DNA of 64,000 bases from CAYSCZ01 sp051155775 (GCA_051155775.1 DAXETV010000013.1:62001-126000), one strand, 5' to 3'. Shown: positions 16,632-26,276, counted from the first letter of the stretch. Numbers and translations: made by a program. Notes: a model not told the origin generated them from the letters alone.

Positions 16632-17992
16632 CAATTATTAATTTCTTTATTTAATTCGCAATAATCGTAATCTGAATCAATATCTATAAAAACATCCGCT
16701 TTAGCCTCGCTAAACCAGTTTGAGAGGATAAGGTTTTTCTTTTGGTTTAGGGCTGCCTGGGCAATCTTTTGATAATCTTTTGAAAGTGCAGCCTGATGAG
16801 GGGGTATCCGATCTTTATAATATAGTATTCTAAAGGCTGTATTACCATTTGGCTGCTCGAATTTTAGAGGTTTAGATATTGTTCCAATCGTCATTGAATC
16901 TAAAGTGAAAAAGAGAACCGGGTCAATATTTTCAACAGATACTCGTGGGACGCCTGAATCATCCAGAAAAAAACCTCCGCTAGAGGATGTAGCTTTATCG
17001 TCTGAATATTCAGCGGCAGCTTTATTAAATGAGATGCTATCATTTATGATAAGTGTTTTTAGACTATCAAGGAAGTTTCTGGATTTTTCAAAATCTTTTG
17101 CCGAAGGTTGGGGCGTAAGTAAAATATGCCTGGAATTAAAGATATTTCCCCTGCGCTCTATTAATTCAATAATATGAAAGCCAAACTCTGTTTCAACAGG
17201 GCTTGAAATTTCTCCGGGATTTAAGCTCATGGCTGTAGCCTCAAATTCCGGTGCTAACTCACCTCTTTTGAAAAACCCCAGTTCACCACCTCTTGATCCT
17301 GAGCCAGGGTCCTGAGAATACTTACGGGCAAGTGCACCAAAGTCTTCCCCATCGATAATTCTTGACCTTATTTCATTTAGTTTATCAATTACAACTTGTT
17401 TTTGGGGTTCTCCGGGTACTGGGTTGTGTACGATCTGGCCAACAGTAACTTCCGCTGAGAAAAAAGGTAATGAATCAGCAGGTATGCTGTTGAAGAATTT
17501 TTTTACTTCAGCGGGCGTCACTTCTATATCCGAGGTGATCTCGCTTCTCATGCGTTGGGTTACTAATTGTTCTTTTATTTTGTCAAATAACTCGGATTTA
17601 AACTGATCAATGGTTTTTCCATAATATTCTTCGATCTTTTCCTCTGAGCCAATTTGTGAGATAAAGTAATTCATCCTTCTGTCAAGGTTGCTTTCAACTT
17701 CAGCATCAGAAACTGTTATAGAGTCCTGATCCGCTTTTGTTAGTAGCATTTTATTGATAACAAGACTCTCAATAATCCGGCATTTAGTGTTACCACCAGA
17801 AATTTCTCCACTTGATAAAAAATCTAAATAGGATTTTTCAAATTCAGATTTTAAGATAATGTAGTCATCAACTTTAGCGATAATCTCTTCAATTACTACG
17901 CCTTTGCTTTGAGGTGATGATGAGAAGCCACATAACAGTAAGAGACTAGTTATTATATATTTCAAAAATTTTATTCTTTTTGGCTTCAGCAT
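16631..17992 (-). CDS. surA: SurA-like periplasmic peptidyl-prolyl isomerase with two parvulin domains
   Basis: SurA escorts unfolded outer-membrane proteins across the periplasm. 453 residues: signal peptide (about 1-26), SurA N-terminal chaperone domain (about 35-175), first parvulin domain (about 180-283) with the canonical GGELGFF and FGFHIIEL motifs, and a second, more diverged parvulin (about 286-395) beginning SRHILLT and holding GGFF. The start at ATG 17992 overlaps the preceding gene by 47 bases; a TTG at residue 10 would also leave a signal peptide, but ATG gives more positive charges. It is in a six-gene run with a partner-switch module upstream and MoxR downstream. Confidence 0.9.
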   Translation of the reverse strand: MLKPKRIKFLKYIITSLLLLCGFSSSPQSKGVVIEEIIAKVDDYIILKSEFEKSYLDFLSSGEISGGNTKCRIIESLVINKMLLTKADQDSITVSDAEVESNLDRRMNYFISQIGSEEKIEEYYGKTIDQFKSELFDKIKEQLVTQRMRSEITSDIEVTPAEVKKFFNSIPADSLPFFSAEVTVGQIVHNPVPGEPQKQVVIDKLNEIRSRIIDGEDFGALARKYSQDPGSGSRGGELGFFKRGELAPEFEATAMSLNPGEISSPVETEFGFHIIELIERRGNIFNSRHILLTPQPSAKDFEKSRNFLDSLKTLIINDSISFNKAAAEYSDDKATSSSGGFFLDDSGVPRVSVENIDPVLFFTLDSMTIGTISKPLKFEQPNGNTAFRILYYKDRIPPHQAALSKDYQKIAQAALNQKKNLILSNWFSEAKADVFIDIDSDYDYCELNKEINN

Positions 17993-18830
17993 AGATATTG
18001 TTTTCCAATTCCTTCTTTAACTCTATTCTCCTTTTATTTATTATAATGTTATAAATATCATCTTTGATGTATTCCAGTGGTGATATTTCATCAGAAAATT
18101 TGTAATCCAATATTCTTAAGAAATAAATATTGCTGTCATCTGTTGTTTCAGTGTATGTATTATTCCTCAAGAATTGAACTTTATTGGGTATATCCATTAA
18201 TGGTGTGCCATTAATTACCTCGTCAAAGTTAAACCAAATGGAATCCTCAAGATTTGATTTAAGTGCAAATTGATAGCAATAAGATTTAATATCGTCAATC
18301 TCAGCATTTGGGTATGACCTGATTGATCTCCTAAAACGTTGAATTCTTGGTGCTTGTTTAGGTATTTGAGCAAAAAGGCATTTTACAATATTCTGTTTTA
18401 GAAGGAAATTCTCTGAGTTATTTTCATAATAATCTTTGATTTCTCCTTCACTAATATTGTTGTCAAGGTTCTGATTAATATAGTACTTCTCATATTGGTG
18501 GACGATTAATTCCGACCTGTAATCCCTTACTTTCCTTTCCAACTCCTCTTGATTGATATCTATCTGCGATAGTGCCTTATTTACCATTAATTGTTTTCTA
18601 ATCCGATTATTCAGATACTGGGATATAATTCTCACACTATCTTGCTTGGAGTAGTTTTTTTGCAATAGATTATTCAGTTCACTTTTATAGATCTTTATGT
18701 CATTTACTACGGCAACAACTTCATCGCTGGTGTTGCCAAGACTAGTATCTGTGATAGCATCGCATGCAGCAACTAATAAAACCAGCATTATAGCTACGAA
18801 AACTTGCATCTGATTACTGATTTTTGGCAA
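17946..18830 (-). CDS. SurA-like lipoprotein with degenerate parvulin region
   Basis: 294 residues, lipoprotein signal ending LVAAC (Cys23). Residues about 36-145 resemble the SurA/PrsA N-terminal chaperone domain (VVAVVNDIKIYKSE, QLMVNKAL, SEGEIKDYYENN). The following part begins IVKCLFAQIPK, where parvulins have their first strand, but the glycine-rich GGxLG and FG(Y/F)H motifs are missing, so isomerase activity is unlikely. It probably acts as a holdase at the outer membrane with the downstream SurA. An internal ATG at 18809 would shorten the positive region of the signal; 18830 is preferred. It overlaps the kinase gene by 17 bases and surA by 47. Confidence 0.75.
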   Translation of the reverse strand: MPKISNQMQVFVAIMLVLLVAACDAITDTSLGNTSDEVVAVVNDIKIYKSELNNLLQKNYSKQDSVRIISQYLNNRIRKQLMVNKALSQIDINQEELERKVRDYRSELIVHQYEKYYINQNLDNNISEGEIKDYYENNSENFLLKQNIVKCLFAQIPKQAPRIQRFRRSIRSYPNAEIDDIKSYCYQFALKSNLEDSIWFNFDEVINGTPLMDIPNKVQFLRNNTYTETTDDSNIYFLRILDYKFSDEISPLEYIKDDIYNIIINKRRIELKKELENNIYAEAKKNKIFEIYNN

Positions 18831-19239
18831 AATTTTTAGTCAACCTGCAAATATTCTGATTTCTTCCAACTTGAAACTCTACATTGTCCATTATTTTTCT
18901 TACCAGCAATAATCCTAATCCTCCTTTTCGTTTTTTCTTCTTCAGTTCCTCAAGCGTTGGTTCCTTATATTTGGACAAGTCAAAGCCAACTCCTCGGTCG
19001 ATAATTTGAAATTCAAAATCTTTGGTGGAATGACAATACACGAAAACTTCTATATGGTTGTCTTTATTACAATTATTGGCATGGATAATTAGGTTGGCGC
19101 ATATTTCATCAATGGCAAGGATTACTTTATTTGCTTCTAATTCCGGAATAGCGTTTTTCTTCAATATACCAGATATAAAACCTCTTACATGAAAGAGATT
19201 GTCTTTAATACAGGAAATTTTTATCTTATGACCTTCCAA
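18814..19239 (-). CDS. RsbW-like serine kinase / anti-sigma-type regulator
   Basis: GHKL ATPase of the partner-switching family, 141 residues. The N box AIDEICANLIIHA has N49 for Mg-ATP; the G1 box is DRGVGF (81-86) and the G2-type loop GGLGLLLV (106-113). There is no dimerisation/histidine domain, which separates it from two-component kinases. RsbW/SpoIIAB proteins phosphorylate the STAS antagonist on serine and sequester a target (often a sigma factor) when the antagonist is phosphorylated. Its gene overlaps the STAS gene by 14 bases. No sigma factor gene lies nearby, so the target is not known. Confidence 0.88.
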   Translation of the reverse strand: MEGHKIKISCIKDNLFHVRGFISGILKKNAIPELEANKVILAIDEICANLIIHANNCNKDNHIEVFVYCHSTKDFEFQIIDRGVGFDLSKYKEPTLEELKKKKRKGGLGLLLVRKIMDNVEFQVGRNQNICRLTKNFAKNQ

Positions 19240-19567
19240 TTTTACTCCTTGCTTCCGTGCTGCTTTTTACAATTGTGAAAAGCTTGTCTAAACCTAGTAT
19301 CTGAAAAACATGATGCACCTTTTCATGCATGCCGAACAAGACCATGGTGATTTTTTTATCCTCAATTTCATTCAGATAAGACATAAAAACCCCTAAGCCT
19401 GCAGATGAGATATATTCCAGCTTTTCAAAGTCTATGAGAATATTTTGATGGTTGTTTATGGCATCATGTATAGCCTGGTCAAACTTTATGCTGTTACTGG
19501 CGTCAATTTCACCATCTAACCGAACAGTATTAATATCGTTTTCTAAACTACTGGTAATATTCAACAT
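19226..19567 (-). CDS. STAS-domain anti-anti-sigma factor (RsbV-like)
   Basis: 113 residues forming one STAS domain. The phosphorylation loop EYISSAGLGV contains S54 and S55; the family phosphoserine lies at this pair. The protein would bind the RsbW-like kinase when unphosphorylated and release its target. It is placed between the kinase (14-base overlap) and the SpoIIE phosphatase (five-base gap), the classical order of a partner-switch module. Confidence 0.9.
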   Translation of the reverse strand: MLNITSSLENDINTVRLDGEIDASNSIKFDQAIHDAINNHQNILIDFEKLEYISSAGLGVFMSYLNEIEDKKITMVLFGMHEKVHHVFQILGLDKLFTIVKSSTEARSKIGRS

Positions 19568-19572
19568 CTTTT

Positions 19573-21618
19573 TTAAATAAACTTAATTGTCATCAACGTA
19601 TAGTCATCGTTTAGGCTATCATTCCCGCAGAAATTGTATAAGTCATCTACAATAGCCTTTTGAATCAGGTTTGGTGAACTGTGGGCATTACCCAATACAA
19701 TTTCTTTAAGTCTGTTATATCCATATTGAGATTTGTTGCCATTAATCGCCTCTGTAATGCCATCAGTGAATAACAGCATAATGTCTCCGGGGCTATATTT
19801 AATCTCTTCTTGCTCAACGTAGTTTGAAAATCTAGTGTTTCTGATAATACCCAGGCCCATTCCTTCTCCGGTCAGGAACTTGAAATTATTCTCCTTTGAA
19901 CAATAATACCCGGTAGGACAATGCCCGGCTCTGGCATATTCAATTTTTTGTTTAAAAGTATCAATTATAAAGAAACTTGCGGTTACGAAAGAAGCACTAT
20001 CTAAGCTGCTACTAATGGCATTATTTGCGTATGCAAGAAAGGTCACAGGGTCAAGGTCGAGCTGTGTTAGGCTCATAAAGATCCCTTTCACTTGCGACAT
20101 ATGAAATGCAGCAGACGTCCCTTTTCCGGAAACATCTCCGATTATTAAAGCATATCTATGATCATTAATTTGAAAAATATCATAATAATCTCCTCCAACT
20201 TCATCGGCGGTATATGAAAAAGCAGAGATGTCAAAACAATGATTGTTGATCAAAGCACCAGGAAGCAGGTTTTTCTGTACATTGGATGCAATTTTTAATT
20301 CTTCCTGATATCGTTCATTTTTCAATGCTTCTTGCAGCAGCCTGTAATTTTCTATCGAAATCGATGCTTGATTTACGAAGGTATTTATAATGTTGATCAT
20401 TTCACGATTAAAGCCATCATCCACTTCTTTGAGCAACGTAATTTCTCCTATTTTGTCATTTTTTACCTGCAATGGCAAAACCATGGCAGACTTATAAGGG
20501 AGCTTTTTCAGATTAACCGTGAACTTTTGTAAGTTTTTATTTGAGGTTATATCAGGATTTAAAATGCGCTTGGACTTATTGTTTTCTATTGCTGATTTGA
20601 TGTCTGTTAGGGTCTGTTCATCAATATCTTTTACTATCCTTCCATTCAAATCACCAACGGTTTCAAGGTAAGCTGCATCTGCATACACTGCACTCATAGC
20701 ACTATCCAGCAATATTTCATAGACCTCGTTTTCTGTTTGACCCATCGGAATGGATTGGCTTAATCTTTGAAAATCCATTGCCTCTTTCAACTTCTTTTCA
20801 AATACGGAGGTTGTTGGCAGGTTGAAAAGTATTACCAATACGGATATAACTGAATAGATCATTATGAAGCCAAACATTGACCAGATGAAAAGACTATTGA
20901 GAAAATCAAAGATTATTCCCTCAGAAGCCGAAAAATCCCATAACCGGGACCAGAAATACCATAAATATATGCCGGCCAATACCACAAAAAGTATACTTTT
21001 CCATTTCTGGGCAAAATTTAAATAGGCCACCCATCTTAGGTTAACTGACAAGACAGTCGCTTGAAGCAAAAGGAATACCAGGAAAATATTAAAATAGCTG
21101 CTTAATGGCTCAAAGTTGAAGAGGTCAAATATTAAGCCGGCCAATAACGAGTATTCAAAAAGGTTCCAAAATTGTATGAGTAGTTTGGATTTTTGATATA
21201 GGATTAACCGCTTCCATACAGTAAAGGTTGATATCAGAAAGGCTAATACCAACCCAAAATTTATATGATATAAAATATTTTCTAAGAGTACATTTATTGT
21301 AATGCCACGTGCATCCAGGATAGAGAAAAAGAATTTTATTACTAACGAAACTATAGTGGTTAGCAAGCCTGAAATAAATATCTGCCACAGTAGATCAATA
21401 AAATTAATGCTTTCTGCTTTGCTGATTTTATGCCTGAATAGAGTCCATAATTCCAGGATAAGCGCGGTCAATAAGATATTAGAAGCAATTGGCTGGACAC
21501 CAAGATTTAGATGATGTTCATTTTGAAAACCAACAATAAGGTTAGTAAAAAGCAGTAATAGCCATGTTATTATGGAAAGTATTGAGAAAAGCCTGATACG
21601 AAATTTCCTGGTTGGCAT
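19573..21618 (-). CDS. Membrane sensor SpoIIE/RsbU-type PP2C phosphatase with GAF-like domain
   Basis: 681 residues. The N-terminus has about seven to eight hydrophobic helices (about 12-275), followed by a GAF-like domain (about 295-430), a short coiled coil, and the PP2C-type phosphatase (about 445-681) with VGGDYYD (about 474-480), GDVSGKG (about 494-500), FTDGITE (about 618) and NDDYT near the end, which hold the Mn-binding aspartates. It would dephosphorylate the STAS partner encoded just downstream in response to a membrane or small-molecule signal. It heads the run that continues into surA and moxR. Confidence 0.9.
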   Translation of the reverse strand: MPTRKFRIRLFSILSIITWLLLLFTNLIVGFQNEHHLNLGVQPIASNILLTALILELWTLFRHKISKAESINFIDLLWQIFISGLLTTIVSLVIKFFFSILDARGITINVLLENILYHINFGLVLAFLISTFTVWKRLILYQKSKLLIQFWNLFEYSLLAGLIFDLFNFEPLSSYFNIFLVFLLLQATVLSVNLRWVAYLNFAQKWKSILFVVLAGIYLWYFWSRLWDFSASEGIIFDFLNSLFIWSMFGFIMIYSVISVLVILFNLPTTSVFEKKLKEAMDFQRLSQSIPMGQTENEVYEILLDSAMSAVYADAAYLETVGDLNGRIVKDIDEQTLTDIKSAIENNKSKRILNPDITSNKNLQKFTVNLKKLPYKSAMVLPLQVKNDKIGEITLLKEVDDGFNREMINIINTFVNQASISIENYRLLQEALKNERYQEELKIASNVQKNLLPGALINNHCFDISAFSYTADEVGGDYYDIFQINDHRYALIIGDVSGKGTSAAFHMSQVKGIFMSLTQLDLDPVTFLAYANNAISSSLDSASFVTASFFIIDTFKQKIEYARAGHCPTGYYCSKENNFKFLTGEGMGLGIIRNTRFSNYVEQEEIKYSPGDIMLLFTDGITEAINGNKSQYGYNRLKEIVLGNAHSSPNLIQKAIVDDLYNFCGNDSLNDDYTLMTIKFI

Positions 21619-21692
21619 AAATTATATCAATACAATCTTAATAAATAAGGATTAGCTGTTTAATAAATGCTCAATTTAGTTAAATAGTGTGC

Positions 21693-21700
21693 CAAAGTTA
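21693..21700 (-). promoter_or_regulatory. Candidate -7 box for the SpoIIE-led operon
   Basis: On the reverse strand TAACTTTG fits TAnnTTTG, about 75 bases before the SpoIIE start and overlapping the last codons of guaB. No good -33 element is seen. The operon might instead be read through from guaB. Confidence 0.3.
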
Positions 21701-23170
21701 TCGACGGGAGTAGTTTGGTGCCTCCCTGGTGATATGAATGTCATGCGGATGGTTTTCGATTACTCCTGCATTGGTAATTCTTGTAAATTTAGCATTATGC
21801 AATTCTTCGATGTTTTTTGCTCCACAGTATCCCATACCCGCTTTTAAGCCGCCGGTAAGCTGGTACAATACCTCAGACACCAATCCTTTGAATGGTACAC
21901 GACCCACAATCCCTTCCGGAACCAACTTTTTTATATCATCTTCAGTATCTTGAAAATATCTGTCTTTAGAACCTTCATCCATAGCCTCCACGGAACCCAT
22001 CCCGCGATAGGTCTTATATTTTCTCCCTTCATACAATATTACCTCTCCCGGAGCTTCATCGGTGCCTGCCAGTAATGAACCAACCATAACACAATTTGAA
22101 CCTCCGGCTATAGCCTTTACAATATCTCCGGAGAATCTAATCCCACCATCAGCTATGATTGATGTGTCAGTTCCACTAATTGCTTTTGCGCTCTCCATGA
22201 TTGCGGTTAACTGAGGCACCCCAACACCTGCGATTACTCTTGTTGTGCAAATACTTCCCGGCCCTACCCCAACTTTAATGGAATCAACACCTGCATCAAC
22301 TAATGCTTTGGCACCTTGCTCAGTAGCAACATTTCCAACAATCAAATCAAGATTAGGAAAGTGGCTTTTAACTTTTTTGGCGGTTTCTATTACTCCCTTA
22401 GAATGACCATGGGCTGTATCTATAGCTACGATGTCCACGCCGGCATTTACTAATGATTTTATTCTGTCAGTAATATCTTCTGTAACCCCTACCGCAGCGC
22501 CAACTCGTAATCTTCCAAACGCATCTTTACAAGCATTGGGTCGATCTCTGTTTTTCAGGATATCTTTATAAGTAATCAGTCCGCTTAATTTCCCATCTTT
22601 ATCAACAATGGGGAGTTTTTCAATTTTATACATCTGCAGTATTTTTTCGGCTTCTTCGAGATTTATCTCCGTACCTGCAGTAATCAGGTTCTCTTTGGTC
22701 ATTATTTTTTCTACCGGCATACTGAAGTCCTTTTGGAATCTTAAATCACGATTGGTGATTATGCCAATAAGTTTATTGTTTTCATCAACCACCGGTATAC
22801 CGCCAATCTTATTTTCCCTCATGATCATATCCGCATCTCCCGCGGTGGAATGGACATATAGCGTGATTGGGTCCAGGATCATACCACTTTGTGAGCGTTT
22901 TACTTTTCTTACCTCAGATGATTGCTTCTCAATGGTCATATTTTTATGAATCATACCGATACCCCCTTCCAGCGCCATTGAGATCGCCAGTTTTGCTTCG
23001 GTAACGGTGTCCATTGCCGCTGATATCAATGGTATGTTCAATTCAATATTTTTGGTGAGCTTTGTTTTGGTTAGAATGTCTCTGGGAAGAACTTCGGAAT
23101 AACCGGGTAGAAGCAGGACGTCATCGTAGGTGAGTGCTTCCTGAACAATTTTTGATTGATAAGTATTCAT
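21698..23170 (-). CDS. guaB: IMP dehydrogenase
   Basis: Oxidises IMP to XMP with NAD, the committed step of GMP synthesis. 490 residues: TIM-barrel N-terminus (LTYDDVLLLPGYS, 13-25), two CBS domains inserted at about 95-205, then the barrel resumes with the catalytic loop GPGSICTTR containing C308, and the flap RGMGSVEAM. All elements are present at the usual length. It has a good Bacteroidota-type promoter upstream. The SpoIIE gene follows after 79 bases on the same strand. Confidence 0.97.
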   Translation of the reverse strand: MNTYQSKIVQEALTYDDVLLLPGYSEVLPRDILTKTKLTKNIELNIPLISAAMDTVTEAKLAISMALEGGIGMIHKNMTIEKQSSEVRKVKRSQSGMILDPITLYVHSTAGDADMIMRENKIGGIPVVDENNKLIGIITNRDLRFQKDFSMPVEKIMTKENLITAGTEINLEEAEKILQMYKIEKLPIVDKDGKLSGLITYKDILKNRDRPNACKDAFGRLRVGAAVGVTEDITDRIKSLVNAGVDIVAIDTAHGHSKGVIETAKKVKSHFPNLDLIVGNVATEQGAKALVDAGVDSIKVGVGPGSICTTRVIAGVGVPQLTAIMESAKAISGTDTSIIADGGIRFSGDIVKAIAGGSNCVMVGSLLAGTDEAPGEVILYEGRKYKTYRGMGSVEAMDEGSKDRYFQDTEDDIKKLVPEGIVGRVPFKGLVSEVLYQLTGGLKAGMGYCGAKNIEELHNAKFTRITNAGVIENHPHDIHITREAPNYSRR

Positions 23171-23200
23171 AATGCAAATAATCGAATATTATTTGCGGTG

Positions 23201-23231
23201 CAAAGCTAACTAGGAAAGCATAGATATAAAA
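23201..23231 (-). promoter_or_regulatory. Promoter of guaB (Bacteroidota sigma-A type)
   Basis: Reverse strand: TTTT at 23231-23228 as a -33 element, 19 bases, then TAGCTTTG at 23208-23201 as a full match to TAnnTTTG. Transcription would start about 25 bases before the guaB ATG at 23170. Confidence 0.55.
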
Positions 23232-23292
23232 CATTATATATTATTTAACCAAGAAAATTGAAGAACTTGTTTACCGCTTTACCATAACCATT

Positions 23293-23871
23293 ATGCCTGA
23301 TTATTCAATTCTGGAAGTAGTAGCTGTCGTTTTTGGTTTTGTCAGTGTATGGTTCAATAAACAGGAAAATATATTGGTATACCCAACAGGACTGGTTTGG
23401 ATTGTGATCTATATTTTTATTACTTATGAAGCTGGATTATACGCAGATATGGGAATTAATTTCTATTATCTGGCAGTTAGTATCTATGGTTGGATAAACT
23501 GGTCTCAAATGAAGCGGTCCACACGGCAACATGTCACCATTACCAAAAATTCTCTTTCGCAGAACCTTACATCAATAGGGACTTTTTTGCTGGGTTTTTT
23601 TGTTTTAAGATTTATGCTAACGAAAACAGATAGTGATGTTCCGACATGGGACGCTATTACAACTTCTTCTTCAATAGTGGCTATGTGGTTAATGTCAAAA
23701 AAGAAAATAGAAAACTGGATGGCCTGGTTTGTGACCAACACCATATCAATACCGCTTTATTATGTGAAAGGACTTCCTTTTACAAGTTTTCAATATGTGG
23801 TTTTCACTGCTTTAACTATCAGTGGTTATATCTCCTGGAGGAAGAAAATCAATTATTCTCAAGAGGAATAA
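23293..23871 (+). CDS. pnuC: PnuC-family nicotinamide riboside transporter
   Basis: Seven-helix inner-membrane carrier of the SWEET-like PnuC family that takes up nicotinamide riboside (or a related vitamin) by facilitated diffusion. 192 residues; the first helices read EVVAVVFGFVSVWFNKQEN and YPTGLVWIVIYIF, and the family motif AVSIYGWINW is at about 62-71, with a second W-rich stretch WLMSKKKIENWMAWF. No riboswitch is visible upstream. The end overlaps the convergent murF-alr gene by 13 bases. Paralogs carry thiamine or riboflavin, so the substrate is inferred. Confidence 0.88.
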   Translation: MPDYSILEVVAVVFGFVSVWFNKQENILVYPTGLVWIVIYIFITYEAGLYADMGINFYYLAVSIYGWINWSQMKRSTRQHVTITKNSLSQNLTSIGTFLLGFFVLRFMLTKTDSDVPTWDAITTSSSIVAMWLMSKKKIENWMAWFVTNTISIPLYYVKGLPFTSFQYVVFTALTISGYISWRKKINYSQEE

Positions 23872-26276
23872 TACAGTCTTTTGACCCTGCTGCTGACAGC
23901 GCTTATTAGCTCATAAGGTATGGTATCAATTTTTCTTGCCTGCTCAGAAATATTAATATCTTTCCCGTAGACTATTACCTCATCTCCTTCCCTTGCATCG
24001 GCATTACTTAAATCAATCATCGTCATGTCCATACAAATTTTCCCAATAGTAGGTGCATGCCGTTGATTCACAGAAACTTTACCGACGCCGTTACTGAATG
24101 CCCTGCTAAACCCATCGGCATAACCAACCGGAATAATACCTATCAGCATATCTTTTGTCGCTTCATATGAGCCGCCATAGCCAATAAACTCACCCTTATC
24201 AACTGTTTTTATTTGAGTGATAAATGTTCTTAATGTGCAAATATTTTGTAATTGGTTAGCTATTCTGTTACTGGTGTCAAAGCCATAAAGACCAATACCA
24301 AGCCTGACCATGTCGTACTGTTTCTCAGGATAATTTATTATTCCGGTGGAGTTTAAAATATGCCTTGTTAGATTTAGCCTTAGATTATTTGTAAGGTTTT
24401 TCATTGCTACTTCAAATTTCTCAAACTGACTTTTTGTATAAAATTCATGTTTAGGGCTATCAGAGGCAGCAAGGTGCGACATAATACCTTTGATGCTAAT
24501 GTTTTCAGAGCCAATTATTTCAACCAATTCATCCAATTCCCTCACTTTTATACCCAGACGGTTCATTCCAGTTTCGATTTTTAGATGGATAGCCGGAGTT
24601 GAATCTCTTTGCCGGAAATAGTTTGTAAAAGATCTTAAAAGGCTCAGGCTATAAATCTCAGGCTCTAAATTATAAGCTGCCAGCAAGTCAAATGAATCTA
24701 CTGTAGGATTCATTACCATAATTGGCAGAAATATTCCCTGTTCTCTTAGATCAACTCCTTCATCAGTATAGGCAACACCTAGATAATCCACCTGGTTATA
24801 CTGCATATGTTCTGCGATTTCTTTAGCTCCTGCCCCATATCCAAAGGCCTTAACCATCACCATCACTTTGGTTTCAGGTTTCAAAAATGATCGATATATA
24901 TTCAGGTTATGGGTTAGCGCATCAAGGTCAATTTCAAAGATTGTCCGGTGTATTTTCTGCTCTAAGCTTTGAGCAATCTTCTCAAAATGAAATTGCCTAC
25001 TACCCTTTATCAATATGATCTCATTTTTAAACCTCAGATTGGACTTAAGTAAATCTTCAGTACTTTCGAAAGGATAAAAATCAAAATGATTCGATTGAGC
25101 CAGAATATTAATAGCCTCCCCGATTCCAATCACTTTGGTAATTCCTTTTTCACACAAAATATCAGATAATTTCCCATAGAGGCTATCTTTTGACATACCT
25201 GTCTGATATAAGTCAGAAAGTATGGCTGTTTTTGCTTTCCCTTTATTTTGTTGAATTAAGAAATCCAGTGCTACTTCAATTCCGGTAATATCATTATTGT
25301 AAGCATCATTGATGATGGTGCAATTATTTCTTCCTTCTTTTTTATCCAGCCGCATATTAATGGTAGGCAATGATTGGACATCATCTACGATATCGGAAAT
25401 GTCAAACCCTAAACCGATTATTGTAGATAAACAATGCATTAAGTTTTCGAAGAAAACTTTATCAGTTTTTGGCACCTTGATCACCTTTTCATTTTGCTTC
25501 CATCTGATATGCAGACTATGCGTTTGAAAGAAAGCGTTGATAAAACCTTTGCCATGAAAAGACCACGGGAATAACCGCTCAGCATCAATAGCTTGATTTA
25601 GGTGAACGTCGATATCATGATGATCCTTGCAATAAATTACTTTTTCACAGCTTCGAAAGAGCCTGGATTTCTCGATTATTTTCTGGCTTTGATTATCGAA
25701 ACCGGCACTATGGGCCATTCCTATGTTAGTGAAAATCCCTACCGTTGGTTGAATGATGCTTTCAAGGTTCTGCATTTCATCCCGGCCAGCTATTCCTGCT
25801 TCAAAAATTCCCAGTTTATGCCACTCATTTATTTCCCAAACTGATAGTGGCACACCTATCTGGGAATTATAACTTTTAGGGCTCTTTATTATGGGTAATT
25901 TTTTGTGGAGAAGGTGAAATAACCATTCTTTAACAATGGTTTTTCCATTGCTTCCTGTAATACCTATGGAAGGCAGATGAAATTTTTTTCTATGATAAGT
26001 AGCTATAGCTTGAAGTGCACTGACAGCGTCTTTTACTAATAAGAAATTGCAATTTTCATAATTCTTAAAAGAGATGTATTTTGTAGAAATCACAAACTGA
26101 CGGATGCCCCTGGAATATGCTTGGTCTATGTATTTATGTCCGTCATTGGTATTGGTAACAATGCAAAAGAAAACACCTCCTTTTATGCCATAAGCAATAC
26201 GGGAATCGATCATCAGTTTTGTGACATTCCAATCCTCATGGAACCTGACAAATTCCCCATTGCAGATTTTAGCCAA
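23859..26276 (-). CDS. murF-alr: MurF-alanine racemase fusion protein
   Basis: 805 residues in two enzymes. Residues about 1-440 are a MurF-type Mur ligase that adds D-Ala-D-Ala to UDP-MurNAc-tripeptide: ATP loop GITGSNGKT (105-113), NIGMAHS (184-190) and INDAYNND (322-329). Residues about 443-805 are a PLP alanine racemase: PLP lysine K476 in VMVKAFGYGAG, catalytic Tyr in IGYGGSYEATKD, and ICMDMTMIDL. The racemase makes D-Ala and the ligase uses D-Ala-D-Ala. The fusion is a known Bacteroidota trait. MurF residues are more diverged than the racemase: the loop after the P-loop lacks some of the usual spacing. It overlaps pnuC at its end. Confidence 0.93.
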   Translation of the reverse strand: MAKICNGEFVRFHEDWNVTKLMIDSRIAYGIKGGVFFCIVTNTNDGHKYIDQAYSRGIRQFVISTKYISFKNYENCNFLLVKDAVSALQAIATYHRKKFHLPSIGITGSNGKTIVKEWLFHLLHKKLPIIKSPKSYNSQIGVPLSVWEINEWHKLGIFEAGIAGRDEMQNLESIIQPTVGIFTNIGMAHSAGFDNQSQKIIEKSRLFRSCEKVIYCKDHHDIDVHLNQAIDAERLFPWSFHGKGFINAFFQTHSLHIRWKQNEKVIKVPKTDKVFFENLMHCLSTIIGLGFDISDIVDDVQSLPTINMRLDKKEGRNNCTIINDAYNNDITGIEVALDFLIQQNKGKAKTAILSDLYQTGMSKDSLYGKLSDILCEKGITKVIGIGEAINILAQSNHFDFYPFESTEDLLKSNLRFKNEIILIKGSRQFHFEKIAQSLEQKIHRTIFEIDLDALTHNLNIYRSFLKPETKVMVMVKAFGYGAGAKEIAEHMQYNQVDYLGVAYTDEGVDLREQGIFLPIMVMNPTVDSFDLLAAYNLEPEIYSLSLLRSFTNYFRQRDSTPAIHLKIETGMNRLGIKVRELDELVEIIGSENISIKGIMSHLAASDSPKHEFYTKSQFEKFEVAMKNLTNNLRLNLTRHILNSTGIINYPEKQYDMVRLGIGLYGFDTSNRIANQLQNICTLRTFITQIKTVDKGEFIGYGGSYEATKDMLIGIIPVGYADGFSRAFSNGVGKVSVNQRHAPTIGKICMDMTMIDLSNADAREGDEVIVYGKDINISEQARKIDTIPYELISAVSSRVKRLYYSS

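Noticed and set aside
17946..17992. A 47-base overlap of the two SurA-like genes as a frameshift in a single gene
   Set aside because: Each product has its own signal sequence and complete domain set, so they are two overlapping genes.
18814..19239. Calling the RsbW-like protein a two-component histidine kinase
   Set aside because: There is no H box or dimerisation domain, and the neighbours are STAS and SpoIIE proteins.
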